A DNA stretch of 64,000 nt from assembly GCF_047314965.1 (NCBI RefSeq), contig NZ_JBLBVK010000036.1, forward strand, positions 28,384 to 92,383, written 5' to 3'. Of this stretch, positions 1-8,168 are shown one piece after another (the stretch's first letter is position 1; each line of letters begins with the position of its first letter). Below the pieces are notes generated by a model, which saw only the letters and a list, made by a program, of their open reading frames with translations, was not told the DNA's origin and did no database searches. The DNA is from JAVJUV01 sp047314965 (GTDB lineage: Bacteria; Pseudomonadota; Alphaproteobacteria; Rhodobacterales; Rhodobacteraceae). Made by a program: the position numbers and the translations under genes.

Positions 1-506
1 TCGGGCTGGCCGAATTCCCAGAAGGCGCCGCCCATCGTATAGATGCCGGCTGCGGCCATGTTGACCGAGCAGAACCCGCCATGGGCGGCATAGTTCGGCG
101 TTCCGAAGGCCTGCGCCCAGAACGAGGTGAAGGATTGCGACTGGTCGCGCCCGGTAAAGAAGGCAAGCCGCGACTGGTCGGTGTCGCGGAGCGGCTTCAG
201 CCAGGAAACCGCAGTTTCAAGCGCCTCTTCCCAGCTGATCTCCTCGAACTCGCCCGAACCGCGCGGTCCCACCCGCCGCATCGGCGCGCGCAAACGCGCC
301 GGCGACAGGTGCTGCATGATGCCCGAAGAGCCCTTGGCGCACAGAACGCCCTTGTTCACCGGATGGTCGCGGTTGCCCTCGATATAGGCGACCTGTCCGT
401 CCTTCATATGAACATTGATCCCGCAGCGGCAGGCGCACATGTAGCATGTGGTCTTGCGGACTTCGTCCGAAACCTTCGGCGACAACTCGACTTGCGGTTG
501 GCTCAT
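1..506 (-). CDS. molybdopterin oxidoreductase large subunit, 5' part (SoeA-like)
   Basis: This is the N-terminal 168 codons of a DMSO-reductase-family molybdoenzyme running off the left edge. Residues Cys21, Cys24, Cys28 and Cys56 form the CxxCxxxC...C [4Fe-4S] site, followed by the G-V-L-C-A-K-G motif. Near residue 150 a G-G-F-C-S-V-N motif places a cysteine where these enzymes bind molybdenum. The pattern resembles the cytoplasmic sulfite dehydrogenase SoeA and related formate dehydrogenase-like proteins; the family is clear, the substrate is inferred. No Tat signal is seen, which suits a cytoplasmic enzyme. Mo-cofactor genes at 16.5 kb and 39.5-44 kb would supply it. The ATG at 506 is the obvious start. 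Confidence 0.75.
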   Translation of the reverse strand, partial: MSQPQVELSPKVSDEVRKTTCYMCACRCGINVHMKDGQVAYIEGNRDHPVNKGVLCAKGSSGIMQHLSPARLRAPMRRVGPRGSGEFEEISWEEALETAVSWLKPLRDTDQSRLAFFTGRDQSQSFTSFWAQAFGTPNYAAHGGFCSVNMAAAGIYTMGGAFWEFGQP

Positions 507-885
507 GCGCCCCTCTTCCTGGCTGAGAATCATATTCTCCGCTTTGCCAAGCGGATGCGACCAATTAATGGTCACCGCACCCTATTCCGAGGCGCCCCCC
601 GCTATTAGGTCCAGTGCCTTGTTGCAGCTATATCCAGAAATCGAGATCGACCGGCTTTTGACAGGATGCCGCCAACCGCATCTTGCCGACCCACATCATC
701 TCGGATCCGGAAGGTGCCTTGTGCCCGCCCTGACGCGACAAAGTTCGCCGTGGGCGGCGTCCCATGGGCTTGCCCGACTGAAGGTTGCCTTTTTCGAGGA
801 ATGACGGGCCTGCAAGGATTCCGTGACTGCGGATTGGCCCGTGCAGACCCGGCTTTCCCATCGACTCGCATCGCTGTGGGACGTG
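507..885. other. intergenic region without a supported gene
   Basis: About 380 bases lie between the Mo-enzyme start and the stop of the next minus-strand gene. Several short open frames occur on both strands, none with a convincing ribosome binding site or recognisable protein. The part next to 506 must carry the promoter and leader of the Mo enzyme. I see no clear terminator or repeat. Confidence 0.5.
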
Positions 886-1302
886 TCAACTGAACCCGGT
901 GGATCGAATTCCCGGGCCATGTACGAAATCACCCGTTCCACCGCGCATCTCTTCAAGCGTTTCAAAGACCAAGAAGGCGTCGTCTTCGTAAAAGCCTCGG
1001 ATCTCGACGATACCTTTCTGGTAAAGCTCGACCACCACGACCCAGCAGCGCAGTATCTCGCGCCGCGCCCCAAGCCCCAGAAGCCCGATCAGGGTCATCA
1101 GCCCAAGCGCGCCACTGCTCGAGGTCGAGTTTAGGAGAAGTACCAGTGCCACCGCGATGGCCAGGCCGAAGCCGAGAAGCTCGGCCGAGACGCGGCGTTC
1201 GACATTGGTGAAGACGATGGCGCTAGGTTGAACGACCCGCCCGCCGAGGATCAGGCGATGGTCGGTGATGTAAAGATCCTCGGCGCGAATGATGATACGC
1301 AT
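886..1302 (-). CDS. membrane protein, DUF6232-like, 138 aa
   Basis: The protein opens with a short beta-rich stretch (residues 1-35), has two hydrophobic helices around residues 45-80, then a second beta-rich soluble part with charged residues. This order (soluble strand region, two helices, soluble C-terminus) resembles DUF6232 or bacterial PH-like membrane proteins; the family call is tentative and no function is known. Its ATG (1302) shares one base with the TGA of the upstream gene (TGATG), so the two are almost certainly co-translated. It is the last gene of a small minus-strand cluster that includes a TerB protein. Confidence 0.6.
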   Translation of the reverse strand: MRIIIRAEDLYITDHRLILGGRVVQPSAIVFTNVERRVSAELLGFGLAIAVALVLLLNSTSSSGALGLMTLIGLLGLGARREILRCWVVVVELYQKGIVEIRGFYEDDAFLVFETLEEMRGGTGDFVHGPGIRSTGFS

Positions 1303-1739
1303 CAGTCTGGATAGGTGATGAAGATCATGGGACGGAAATTGAAGAACCTCAGATCCGCGATGTTGAACAGCGCAGGAAACTGTCGGTTCAGGAAGTAGAC
1401 GATCGGATCGCCGGCCGCCATGAGAAGCGACCCCATGACCAAGAGACATGCCGCCATCAGGCCGAATATTGTCTCGACGATCCCGTCTGCCATGTCTCCG
1501 ATGAAGTAAAAGATGCGGCCCGCGAAATGCATCCCGGTCGAGAAGACTGGCCCGATGACGGCCCACACGAATGGTATGGCCAGGAGCTCTCCGACAGGTG
1601 GCTTTGCCGGCCCGCTTGCGGAGGTGACCAACATGAAGACCGCAAGAACGACGCCCGCGAAGAACGCTCGCCCCACGGCGAGTTTCAGTGTCGAGCCCCA
1701 ATGAACCCGGCCCAGATCGGAAAACGCGAAATCAGTCAT
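1302..1739 (-). CDS. hypothetical polytopic membrane protein, 145 aa
   Basis: I do not recognise a family. Three to four hydrophobic segments are visible, at roughly residues 17-42, 52-82 and 86-110, followed by a soluble tail rich in Phe and Asn. There is no signal-peptide cleavage motif and no conserved cysteine or histidine cluster. It is coupled by a one-base stop/start overlap to the downstream membrane protein and lies 57 bases after the small 55-residue gene on the same strand. The neighbouring TerB-domain gene suggests a membrane-linked stress or sensing module, but that is only context. Confidence 0.6.
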   Translation of the reverse strand: MTDFAFSDLGRVHWGSTLKLAVGRAFFAGVVLAVFMLVTSASGPAKPPVGELLAIPFVWAVIGPVFSTGMHFAGRIFYFIGDMADGIVETIFGLMAACLLVMGSLLMAAGDPIVYFLNRQFPALFNIADLRFFNFRPMIFITYPD

Positions 1740-1770
1740 GATCTTTCCCCTTGTTTCTTTGATGCATGCG

Positions 1771-1790
1771 GGTCCGCGCTTGCGCGGACC
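1771..1790. terminator. perfect GC-rich inverted repeat
   Basis: A 9-base stem with a 2-base centre (GGTCCGCGC / GCGCGGACC) lies between the small 55-residue gene and the membrane protein gene on the minus strand. No long T run follows on either side. It may be a weak terminator or an mRNA-processing hairpin that sets different levels for the flanking genes. Confidence 0.35.
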
Positions 1791-1796
1791 AATCGC

Positions 1797-1964
1797 TTAC
1801 CCCTTGGATTTGGCCGCCGCGACGGCAGCCTCGACGCTGCCGTAAGAGCCGGCGTGCTTGCCGTCCTTGAGCAAGTAGACGGAGGTCGAGAACATCCCGG
1901 AGTCCCGGACGATCTCGTATTTCGAATATTTGCCGTAAACGGTTTCAACGACGGTGCGTGACAT
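1797..1964 (-). CDS. small hypothetical protein, 55 aa
   Basis: A short frame encodes a 55-residue soluble protein starting M-S-R-T-V-V-E-T-V-Y-G-K-Y and ending A-A-K-S-K-G. It has a strand-rich, Tyr-rich first half, a central Y-L-L-K-D-G-K turn and an Ala-rich C-terminal helix. The ATG at 1964 follows a purine-rich AAGGGAAATCC stretch that can serve as ribosome binding site. It sits 17 bases after the TerB-like gene, in the same direction. No family is recognised; codon use matches its neighbours, which supports a real gene. Confidence 0.55.
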   Translation of the reverse strand: MSRTVVETVYGKYSKYEIVRDSGMFSTSVYLLKDGKHAGSYGSVEAAVAAAKSKG

Positions 1965-1981
1965 GTGGATTTCCCTTTCTG

Positions 1982-2440
1982 TCAGTTGGTCCAGGCGCGG
2001 CGCATCGCGCGCACGGTGGCGACGATTGCGTCCAGTTCGTCTTCGGTGATGCCGGCGCGGTCGCAGAGCATCTTCAGCAGGCGCACTTCATCCTGATCGA
2101 TGTCACCGTCGGACAGCATGATGTCGGAGAGGATCGCGGCGGCGGTGTACTTCCAGCCATCTTGCGCAAGGACCTGCGCGTAGTGCCCCGTCAGCCCATC
2201 GGCGTCCTGCTGCATCTTCCGCTCCATCCGGGTCAGAAGTGCGAAGTCTTCCTGATTGGTGTTGTCCGAAAAAAGTCGGCAGCGCGCGAGCGTTCCCATC
2301 GCCACGTTCACTTCGTCATCGCCAACGTTGCCGTCGGCGTGGATCATGAGAACGACGAAGTAGGCAATCGCCTCTTTCATTTCTTGGCGAGGGGAGACCT
2401 CGCGAGCGCCACCGAAGGCGCGGGACAGCAGTCCACCCAT
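1982..2440 (-). CDS. TerB-domain protein (tellurite-resistance family fold), 152 aa
   Basis: An all-helical protein whose residues 25-145 match the TerB domain. It has an acidic helix-turn with H-A-D-G-N-V-G-D-D-E-V near residue 35 and a second acidic copy, L-S-D-G-D-I-D-Q-D-E-V, near residue 108, the duplicated pattern of TerB proteins that bind divalent metal and dock to membrane partners. TerB proteins are associated with tellurite and phage stress responses, but here no other ter gene is visible, so the role is unknown. It is first of the minus-strand cluster with three small genes, two of them membrane proteins, which could be its anchors. Confidence 0.75.
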   Translation of the reverse strand: MGGLLSRAFGGAREVSPRQEMKEAIAYFVVLMIHADGNVGDDEVNVAMGTLARCRLFSDNTNQEDFALLTRMERKMQQDADGLTGHYAQVLAQDGWKYTAAAILSDIMLSDGDIDQDEVRLLKMLCDRAGITEDELDAIVATVRAMRRAWTN

Positions 2441-2849
2441 TCTGAATTCTCCTTTTCTGTGTCGCTGTTTCAGATTTCATCCGTTGCCCCCTGGTCGTAG
2501 CACCGGGTTGCTGCGTGGTGGGGTGACAAGATTTGTGATCCGGTTCGCCCGGCCTGTTCACGCGATGGCGAAATCGAGAATGTCGGTGCGGATGCCTGGC
2601 GGCAGTTTTTCCCGCGCGTTGTCGTTCAGGAAAAGACGCTCATGTCGTCCGCAATCGGCCCGCTGAGCAAACCGACCATCGACCCAAGGTCTGTGAACCC
2701 AGGAAACGGTGCCGGGTTCCTTCTTCCGAACAATGCCGCCGCCACTGCACCTGCAAGCTCGCCGGTGCAGCGGACGTTTTCGACACGGATGGATTTACCT
2801 GCCTTCCGTTCCGTCCGGGGGCGGTATTTCGGGTTCGGTTTTGGGTGGA
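2441..2849. other. intergenic region, no supported gene
   Basis: Roughly 400 bases between the TerB cluster and the coiled-coil/OmpA pair. It should hold the promoter of the TerB cluster near 2441-2550 and the 3' end of the OmpA operon. A minus-strand frame ending near 2562 looks somewhat coding-like but has no start codon. No hairpin with a T run was found. Confidence 0.45.
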
Positions 2850-3179
2850 TCAGCTCGCCTGGTTTACCCGCTCGATATAGGCGCGGAGTTCTTCTGTCTC
2901 GCGGCGAGCGTCGCGAAGCCCATCCATCGCCGCCTCAAGCTCGGCCTCCGTCTGGGCCATCTTGTTGGTCAGTTCGGCTTCACGCTGTTGCATGTAGATG
3001 ACCGCCTGATCACGCTCTTCTTCGGCGTGGTGCAACTCCTGCGCCATCTTGTCGAGATCGTCCATGTCCGACCGCGTCACGCGCGTGATGCGGCTGATCA
3101 GCCAATGGGTGAACCAGCCCGCAAGAAAGGCCATGAACAGGATCGCCGCTGTCGCCGCGATGAACTCGGTTCCGTTCAC
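2850..3179 (-). CDS. membrane-anchored coiled-coil protein, 109 aa
   Basis: One N-terminal membrane helix (about residues 6-30) is followed by a long charged coiled coil (about 38-105) rich in Glu, Ala, Arg and Gln. The start is GTG at 3179: its GTGA overlaps the TGA of the OmpA-family gene, so translation is coupled. The topology resembles small envelope partners that tether or space periplasmic proteins, but no named family is recognised. Co-expression with an OmpA-domain, peptidoglycan-binding protein suggests a shared role at the cell envelope. Confidence 0.7.
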   Translation of the reverse strand: MNGTEFIAATAAILFMAFLAGWFTHWLISRITRVTRSDMDDLDKMAQELHHAEEERDQAVIYMQQREAELTNKMAQTEAELEAAMDGLRDARRETEELRAYIERVNQAS

Positions 3180-5113
3180 TGGCTTTCCTCCGTATCTTCG
3201 GTCTCGCCTTCGGCAGCCGCGTCTCCGGCTTCGACGTTTTCGGTCGGTGATCCGTCCGCGTCGGCCGTATCTTCGTCTGCGGCCTCGGGCGTCACAAGGC
3301 GAAATTCGATCCGCCGGTTGGCCTCGCGGCCCTCTTCGGTGCCGTTGTCCGCGATGGGCTGGCTTTCGCCATAGCCTTTCGCGGTCAGGTTCGAGGTCAG
3401 AACCCGCCGCGCCATGATCGCGTTCAGAACGGCATCCGCCCGCGCCTGGCTGAGCTGTTCGTTCATGACTTCGCGGCCCTGGCTGTCCGTGTGGCCGCTG
3501 ATCTCGATCTGCACCGCCTGGCAATCGCGCAGGATGTCCGCGATCGCGTCGATGGTCGGAATCGCATCCTGTTCGATATCCGATGACGAGGGCGCGAAGG
3601 TGATCTTGCGCTTGTTCCCGGCGACGTTGATCAGTTCGACGCATTCCTCGGGCGTCGGCAGCGCGGCCAGCGGATCAAGAGCCTCGGAATAGGTGATGTC
3701 CAGATCGAAGGTCGCGCCGGTCTCAAGCTTGGCCGAGAGAATCCGTGCGATATCCGAGCGTGCGCTCTTGATCCCCGTCTGACCGCTGACACTTATGTCC
3801 GTTTCCGTCACGACAGCCGAGCCGCTGGACAGATAGGACAGCGCCTCGAGCGCCGCCAGCACGCGAGCCGTCCAGCCCTTCGGCACATTCTCGTCAATTC
3901 GCGTGGCGGGATAGACATTGGCAACGCCAAAAGCCGCCGCCGCATAGCTCTCGACGGCCGCGCGGGTCGTCTCGTCGCCCAGCCGTCCACGTAGTTGCAC
4001 CTGCCCTTCCGGCGAGCGCGTGGCGGTGAACTCAGCAGGTTGCGCGCCGTCGGCGCTTTCGGTCACTTCCGGCTTCGGCAAAAGCGCGGCCAGCGAAAAG
4101 ACCGGCGGAAGCGCGCCTTCAAGCTCTCCAACGGCCCGGTCGAAGGTTCTCTGCGGCGTCCCCTCGATCCCTACCAGCGTCACGTCGGCGTTCGAGATGG
4201 TCAGCGTACCTCCTCCCGCTGCCTGAACCGCCCGGATCCCCGCCACCGCCGCCTCGCCCCAGCGGGTCGACGGCGTGCCCAGCCCCAGTTCGCAACCGAC
4301 ATCGCCGGTCAGGCCCGCATCGATTGCGGCGGCAAGGATAGCGTCGCGCGCAGCCTCTGTATCCGCCGAACAGGCGTCGAAGCGCACGTTCTCGCCGTCC
4401 ATCAGAAAGCGCAGCGTGAAGGGCGCGATCACCGGGCGCGGCGCGGTGATGTTCAGCGCCAGCGCCAGGCCCGGCGGCGCGTCGCGGTTCAGCCTGCGCT
4501 CGATCTGCCTCTTGTCGTCGGGATTCTTCGCCACAGCGGTGATCGATACCCGCTGCGCGGTGATCGAGACCTTCGAGCGTGGCAGCGACTCCAGCGCGCT
4601 CAGTCCGAAGGACAAAGCGCGATCCCAGCCGGTGGGTGGAGCGAAATCGGCGCTTTCCAGAAGATCGGTCACTCTCGCATCGCCCGAAATGCCACGCACG
4701 CGTTGAAGAATGGTTTCCGGGTCGCTTTCCAGGGGCACCAGACCGATCAGGGAGATTCCGTCGTCGTTCTTTAGAACCTCGATCGTAAAATCGGGGGCCT
4801 GGATCGCCTCGGCTGCCTTCACGGTCATGTCGTCGATCAGTCGGCTGGCGTCTACCACGGTTCCGGCGGCGCTCAACGCGGCGAAACGGATCGCCTCGGT
4901 ATCGGCGGTGCCGGTCAGCCTCACGGTCAGGCCATCGGCGGCGACGTCCACCCAGTCATGGCCGGCCTGGCCCAGCGTCAGCCGGATATCCCGCACCGCG
5001 ATGCTCTCGACAAACGTGCGGGCCCACATCGCCACGCCGATACAGCCCGCCCCCGCGATCAGGATCGCGACGAAGTGCGGCAGGATCTGTGATAACTTAC
5101 GGGTCACTGACAT
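3176..5113 (-). CDS. OmpA-family envelope protein with BON-like repeats, 645 aa
   Basis: An N-terminal membrane segment (about residues 12-32) anchors a periplasmic protein. Residues about 40-470 contain repeated modules of BON/secretin-like alpha-beta type. The C-terminal OmpA domain (roughly 490-610) carries the peptidoglycan-binding signature G-H-T-D-S-Q-G, the N-x-x-L-S-x-x-R-A helix and the closing N-R-R-I-E-F. The last 35 residues are a very acidic Glu/Asp/Ala tail. OmpA domains bind diaminopimelate in peptidoglycan, so this protein links membrane and cell wall. It overlaps the coiled-coil gene by 4 bases, forming a two-gene operon. Confidence 0.85.
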   Translation of the reverse strand: MSVTRKLSQILPHFVAILIAGAGCIGVAMWARTFVESIAVRDIRLTLGQAGHDWVDVAADGLTVRLTGTADTEAIRFAALSAAGTVVDASRLIDDMTVKAAEAIQAPDFTIEVLKNDDGISLIGLVPLESDPETILQRVRGISGDARVTDLLESADFAPPTGWDRALSFGLSALESLPRSKVSITAQRVSITAVAKNPDDKRQIERRLNRDAPPGLALALNITAPRPVIAPFTLRFLMDGENVRFDACSADTEAARDAILAAAIDAGLTGDVGCELGLGTPSTRWGEAAVAGIRAVQAAGGGTLTISNADVTLVGIEGTPQRTFDRAVGELEGALPPVFSLAALLPKPEVTESADGAQPAEFTATRSPEGQVQLRGRLGDETTRAAVESYAAAAFGVANVYPATRIDENVPKGWTARVLAALEALSYLSSGSAVVTETDISVSGQTGIKSARSDIARILSAKLETGATFDLDITYSEALDPLAALPTPEECVELINVAGNKRKITFAPSSSDIEQDAIPTIDAIADILRDCQAVQIEISGHTDSQGREVMNEQLSQARADAVLNAIMARRVLTSNLTAKGYGESQPIADNGTEEGREANRRIEFRLVTPEAADEDTADADGSPTENVEAGDAAAEGETEDTEESQ

Positions 5114-5148
5114 GGCGACTAGTTAAGACTCCGAGGCGCGGGACGCAA

Positions 5149-6111
5149 TCAGAGGAAATGCGCGACGGCAAGAAACAGCACGGGGATCAGTCCCGCGTTC
5201 CTGTTGGACCTGAACAGAGCCAGGCATCGCTCTGGGTTTTCGATGTCCAGAAGGCGCAGCTGCCAGGCCAGGTGCCAGCCGAAGGCCCAGGCGCCGCCCA
5301 ATGCCACGACCAGCACCAGCACGTTTACCGAAGCGCCCAGCGCCAGGATCAGGCCCGCGCCCATCAGCGAAACACTGAATACCAGGAACCATTTCAGCCA
5401 GCGCGCGGTGTCTGCGCCGAAGAGGCGCGCGGTGGATTTCACCCCGATCAGTGCGTCGTCCTCGGTGTCCTGGTGCGCATAGATCGTGTCGTAGAACAGC
5501 GTCCACGCAATGCCGGACAGGTAGAGCAGAACTGCAGGCGAGGTCAGCGTGCCGGTCACTGCCGTCCAGGCCAGAAGGGCCCCCCAGTTGAAGGCCAGAC
5601 CCAGGAAGATCTGCGGCCACCAGGTGAACCGCTTTGCAAAGGGGTAGATGCACACCAGCGCCAGCGACGCGATGCCAAGCCAGATCGCGTTCCAGTGGAA
5701 GGTCAGAAGGATGCCGAAAGCGAGAAGCGACTGGATCACCATCCAGATCACGGCCTGCTTTACGGTCACCTGGCCCGAGGGAATGGGTCGCGACCGGGTG
5801 CGGGCGACCCTGGCGTCGAAATCCCTGTCGGTGATGTCGTTCCATGTACAGCCCGCGCCGCGCATCAGCCAGGCGCCGATGGCGCAGCCCAGCGCGATCC
5901 AGGCTTCGGTCCATCCGAACCGGCCCTGCATCAGAGATGCAACGCCCAGGCCCCACCAGCAGGGCAGCAGCAACAGCCATGTACCGATCGGCCGGTCCGC
6001 CCGGCTCAGCCGCAGATAGGGGCGCGACCATGCGGGCGCCCATGTGTCGACCCAGTTGTCTTTCACCGCGTCGGCAACTTGTCCGTCTGGCGCTGCGTCG
6101 CTGCCGGTCAT
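5149..6111 (-). CDS. ubiA: 4-hydroxybenzoate polyprenyltransferase
   Basis: An integral membrane prenyltransferase of about 320 residues that joins the polyprenyl chain to 4-hydroxybenzoate in ubiquinone synthesis. Both Asp-rich motifs for the Mg-diphosphate substrate are present: N-D-I-T-D-R-D-F-D in the first third and D-T-I-Y-A-H-Q-D-T-E-D-D in the last third. Eight or nine hydrophobic helices surround them. I chose the ATG at 6111 because AGGA lies just upstream and because it avoids overlapping rsmE; an in-frame ATG at 6126 would share the CCATGG palindrome with the rsmE start. Divergent from rsmE. Confidence 0.93.
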   Translation of the reverse strand: MTGSDAAPDGQVADAVKDNWVDTWAPAWSRPYLRLSRADRPIGTWLLLLPCWWGLGVASLMQGRFGWTEAWIALGCAIGAWLMRGAGCTWNDITDRDFDARVARTRSRPIPSGQVTVKQAVIWMVIQSLLAFGILLTFHWNAIWLGIASLALVCIYPFAKRFTWWPQIFLGLAFNWGALLAWTAVTGTLTSPAVLLYLSGIAWTLFYDTIYAHQDTEDDALIGVKSTARLFGADTARWLKWFLVFSVSLMGAGLILALGASVNVLVLVVALGGAWAFGWHLAWQLRLLDIENPERCLALFRSNRNAGLIPVLFLAVAHFL

Positions 6112-6124
6112 ATGGTCCTGTCCC

Positions 6125-6871
6125 ATGGGTAGCACGAATGTCAGGCTCTATGTAGAACAGCCCCTCGGTCAGGGGCAATCGGTCGCTCTGACGCGGGAGC
6201 AGGCCCATTACCTATTCGGCGTGATGCGGCTCATTCAGGGCGATGCGCTGTCGCTCTTCAACGGCCGCGACGGAGAGTGGCGCGCCGAAGTGGCCGAGGC
6301 CGGCAAGCGCGGGGGCACGCTGGTCTGCGCCGGGCAGACCGCGCCACAAGGTGCGCCGCCCGATCTCTGGCTCGTCTTCGCGCCCATCAAGAAGGCGCGC
6401 ACCGATTTCATCGTGGAAAAGGCCGTCGAGATGGGCGCGGCCCGGATCATTCCGGTTCAGACGGATTTCACGAATTCCGAGCGAATCCGGCGTGACCGGC
6501 TTCAGGCCCATGCGCTGGAGGCCGCCGAGCAATGCGGCATTAGCTATGTGCCCGAGGTCGCCGAACTCGTGAAACTCGATCGTCTTCTTGCAGGCTGGCC
6601 CGCGGACCGTGCCCTGTATTTCTGTGACGAGGCTCTTGCAGGCGAAGGCGCTTCTTCTTGGGAAAAATATGCCGGGGGTCCGGGGGCAGAGCCCCCGGCC
6701 TCGGCCATCCTCATCGGTCCCGAAGGCGGGTTTTCCGAGGCCGAGCGCACCCGGCTGGCGGCTCTTCCCTTCACCCGGCCGATCGCGCTTGGCCCCCGGA
6801 TCCTGCGTGCCGACACCGCAGCCGTCGCCGCACTGGCGCTCTGGCAGGCGCATGTCGGGGACTGGCGATGA
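6125..6871 (+). CDS. rsmE: 16S rRNA (uracil-1498-N3)-methyltransferase
   Basis: A SPOUT-class methyltransferase that methylates U1498 of 16S rRNA in the 30S subunit. The PUA-like N-domain (about residues 1-75) precedes the knotted SAM domain, with K-A-R-T-D-F-I-V-E-K-A-V-E, the E-Q-C-G helix, I-G-P-E-G-G-F-S and the terminal L-G-P-R-I-L-R-A-D-T-A. Residues about 179-192 (S-S-W-E-K-Y-A-G-G-P-G-A-E-P-P) are an in-frame insertion made by a GC-rich palindrome (see repeat at 6671). ATG 6125 is used; the next gene starts inside its stop codon. Confidence 0.92.
   Translation: MGSTNVRLYVEQPLGQGQSVALTREQAHYLFGVMRLIQGDALSLFNGRDGEWRAEVAEAGKRGGTLVCAGQTAPQGAPPDLWLVFAPIKKARTDFIVEKAVEMGAARIIPVQTDFTNSERIRRDRLQAHALEAAEQCGISYVPEVAELVKLDRLLAGWPADRALYFCDEALAGEGASSWEKYAGGPGAEPPASAILIGPEGGFSEAERTRLAALPFTRPIALGPRILRADTAAVAALALWQAHVGDWR
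6671..6699. repeat. palindromic element inside rsmE
   Basis: A GC-rich palindrome with an 8-base stem, CCGGGGGC (6680-6687) and GCCCCCGG (6691-6698), and a 3-base loop; a further CCGGGGG at 6672-6678 can pair alternatively. From memory, nearly the same sequence, flanked by a GAAAAATAT-like stretch, is a common intergenic repeat of Rhodobacteraceae genomes. Here it lies inside the coding frame without breaking it and encodes a Gly/Pro-rich loop. Confidence 0.65.
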
Positions 6872-7608
6872 ACACCGATCCCCTGATCCGCCTGCATCTC
6901 TTCTTCGCAACCGAGACCGATCGCGCTCTGATCCTGCGCCAGGGTCCGTCCCGACAGTTACGCATGATCCTCTGGCATCGGGCCACCGACAGGTTCGAGG
7001 ACGGCCAGTGGATCAGAAGCAAGATCTACGTCGAGCGTTGCAGCCTGTCTCCGGACGGACGCCATTTCATCTATTTCGCGCTGGACGGTCGCTGGTCGGC
7101 CGAGACCCGCGGCAGCTTCACCGCCCTGTCGCGCCCGCCCTTCTGGACCGCTCTCTCGCTTTTTCCCGAAGGCGACACATGGGGTGGCGGTGGCGTGTTC
7201 CTGGACAACATTCACTACTGGGCGTCCGGCGACGCCGACATCATCGGGCGTGACGAAGGACTGTCCCGCATCCGGCTCGCAGAGCCTGACAAGGGTTGCA
7301 CCACCGGCATCCGGCTGATGAGCGGCGCGCGCGCACCTCTCGACCGCACGGCGACCAGGCGGCTTCTGGCCGACCCGCCGCCCCAGGACGCAAGAGCGCT
7401 TTTCGAGCGCATGCCCGCGCCTCCCGGCGATACGCTCGACCGCTATGACACCAAGGGCGGGTGCCTCTACCGCCGACGGGGCATGGAACTGGAGCTGATT
7501 CGCGATTTCACCGACATGGCGTTCGAACCGATCCGGGCGCCCTATGACTGGCGCGAAGGGGACGACGACCCGGTTTTATGGCATCCTCTTGACGGAGACC
7601 GGGCATGA
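6868..7608 (+). CDS. conserved hypothetical protein, 246 aa
   Basis: A soluble protein without signal peptide or membrane segment. It is rich in Arg, Trp and Tyr, with beta-strand-like stretches such as H-F-I-Y-F-A-L-D-G-R-W near residue 65 and W-T-A-L-S-L-F-P-E-G-D-T-W near residue 95. No catalytic motif or family is recognised. Its ATG overlaps the rsmE stop (ATGA), and its own end overlaps the next gene, so the three form a coupled set. The pattern of repeated short strands hints at a propeller-like or WD-like fold, which is only a guess. Confidence 0.6.
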   Translation: MNTDPLIRLHLFFATETDRALILRQGPSRQLRMILWHRATDRFEDGQWIRSKIYVERCSLSPDGRHFIYFALDGRWSAETRGSFTALSRPPFWTALSLFPEGDTWGGGGVFLDNIHYWASGDADIIGRDEGLSRIRLAEPDKGCTTGIRLMSGARAPLDRTATRRLLADPPPQDARALFERMPAPPGDTLDRYDTKGGCLYRRRGMELELIRDFTDMAFEPIRAPYDWREGDDDPVLWHPLDGDRA

Positions 7609-8108
7609 GCTTCGTCCGTCCCGAGGTTCGCGACGGGCTTATGCGCTGGCGCGAGGTGCTGGTCGGTGCGGTGACCCTTGGTCTTGGCCTGCGTCTTGCG
7701 GCGACGAGCTTCGGCGCGATCTTCATCATTGGCTGCGGGCTGGCCATCACCGGTGCCGCGCTGATCGTCGCCGGCGTCCAGCGCGCGCGCTTCCGGTCGG
7801 GCGGTGGCGGTGCCGGTGTAGTCGACCTCGACGAACGGCGGATCACCTATTTCGGCCCCTACGGCGGCGGTGCGGTCTCGGTCGAGGACCTCGTCGAAAT
7901 CGGTGTCGATCCGTCCCGCTCCTGGCTGATCCGAGACGTGAACGGGACCCACCTGATGATTCCCATGAACGCGGAAGGCGCAGATGCGCTCTTCGACGCG
8001 TTCGCCGCCGTCCCCGGACTGACACCGGCGCGGCTGGTCGAAGCGGTGCGCTCCACGCCGCGCCAATACACAACCATATGGGCAAAACCGCAGGGTCGCC
8101 TGCATTGA
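7605..8108 (+). CDS. conserved hypothetical membrane protein, 167 aa
   Basis: Two hydrophobic helices (about residues 18-34 and 36-60) are followed by a soluble beta-rich domain with I-T-Y-F-G-P-Y-G-G-G and W-L-I-R-D-V-N-G-T. The layout, an N-terminal helix pair and a C-terminal PH-like beta domain, occurs in several small membrane families, but I cannot assign one. It overlaps the upstream gene by 4 bases and precedes gshA by 60 bases, so it may be co-transcribed with gshA. Confidence 0.6.
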   Translation: MSFVRPEVRDGLMRWREVLVGAVTLGLGLRLAATSFGAIFIIGCGLAITGAALIVAGVQRARFRSGGGGAGVVDLDERRITYFGPYGGGAVSVEDLVEIGVDPSRSWLIRDVNGTHLMIPMNAEGADALFDAFAAVPGLTPARLVEAVRSTPRQYTTIWAKPQGRLH

Positions 8109-8168
8109 CTTCGCGCCACTTTCGCGCAAGTCACGGGAACTAGACAGACCAGCAAGGCGCGAACCCCC

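Noticed and set aside
605..893. Overlapping short frames on both strands between the Mo enzyme and the next gene
   Set aside because: Several frames of similar length with no ribosome site, no recognisable motif and Arg/Pro/Ser-rich composition; probably noncoding.
2562..2795. Minus-strand frame ending L-P-P-G-I-R-T-D-I-L-D-F-A-I-A
   Set aside because: The tail looks coding-like, but the frame has no ATG, GTG or TTG start after the preceding stop; at most it is a gene remnant.
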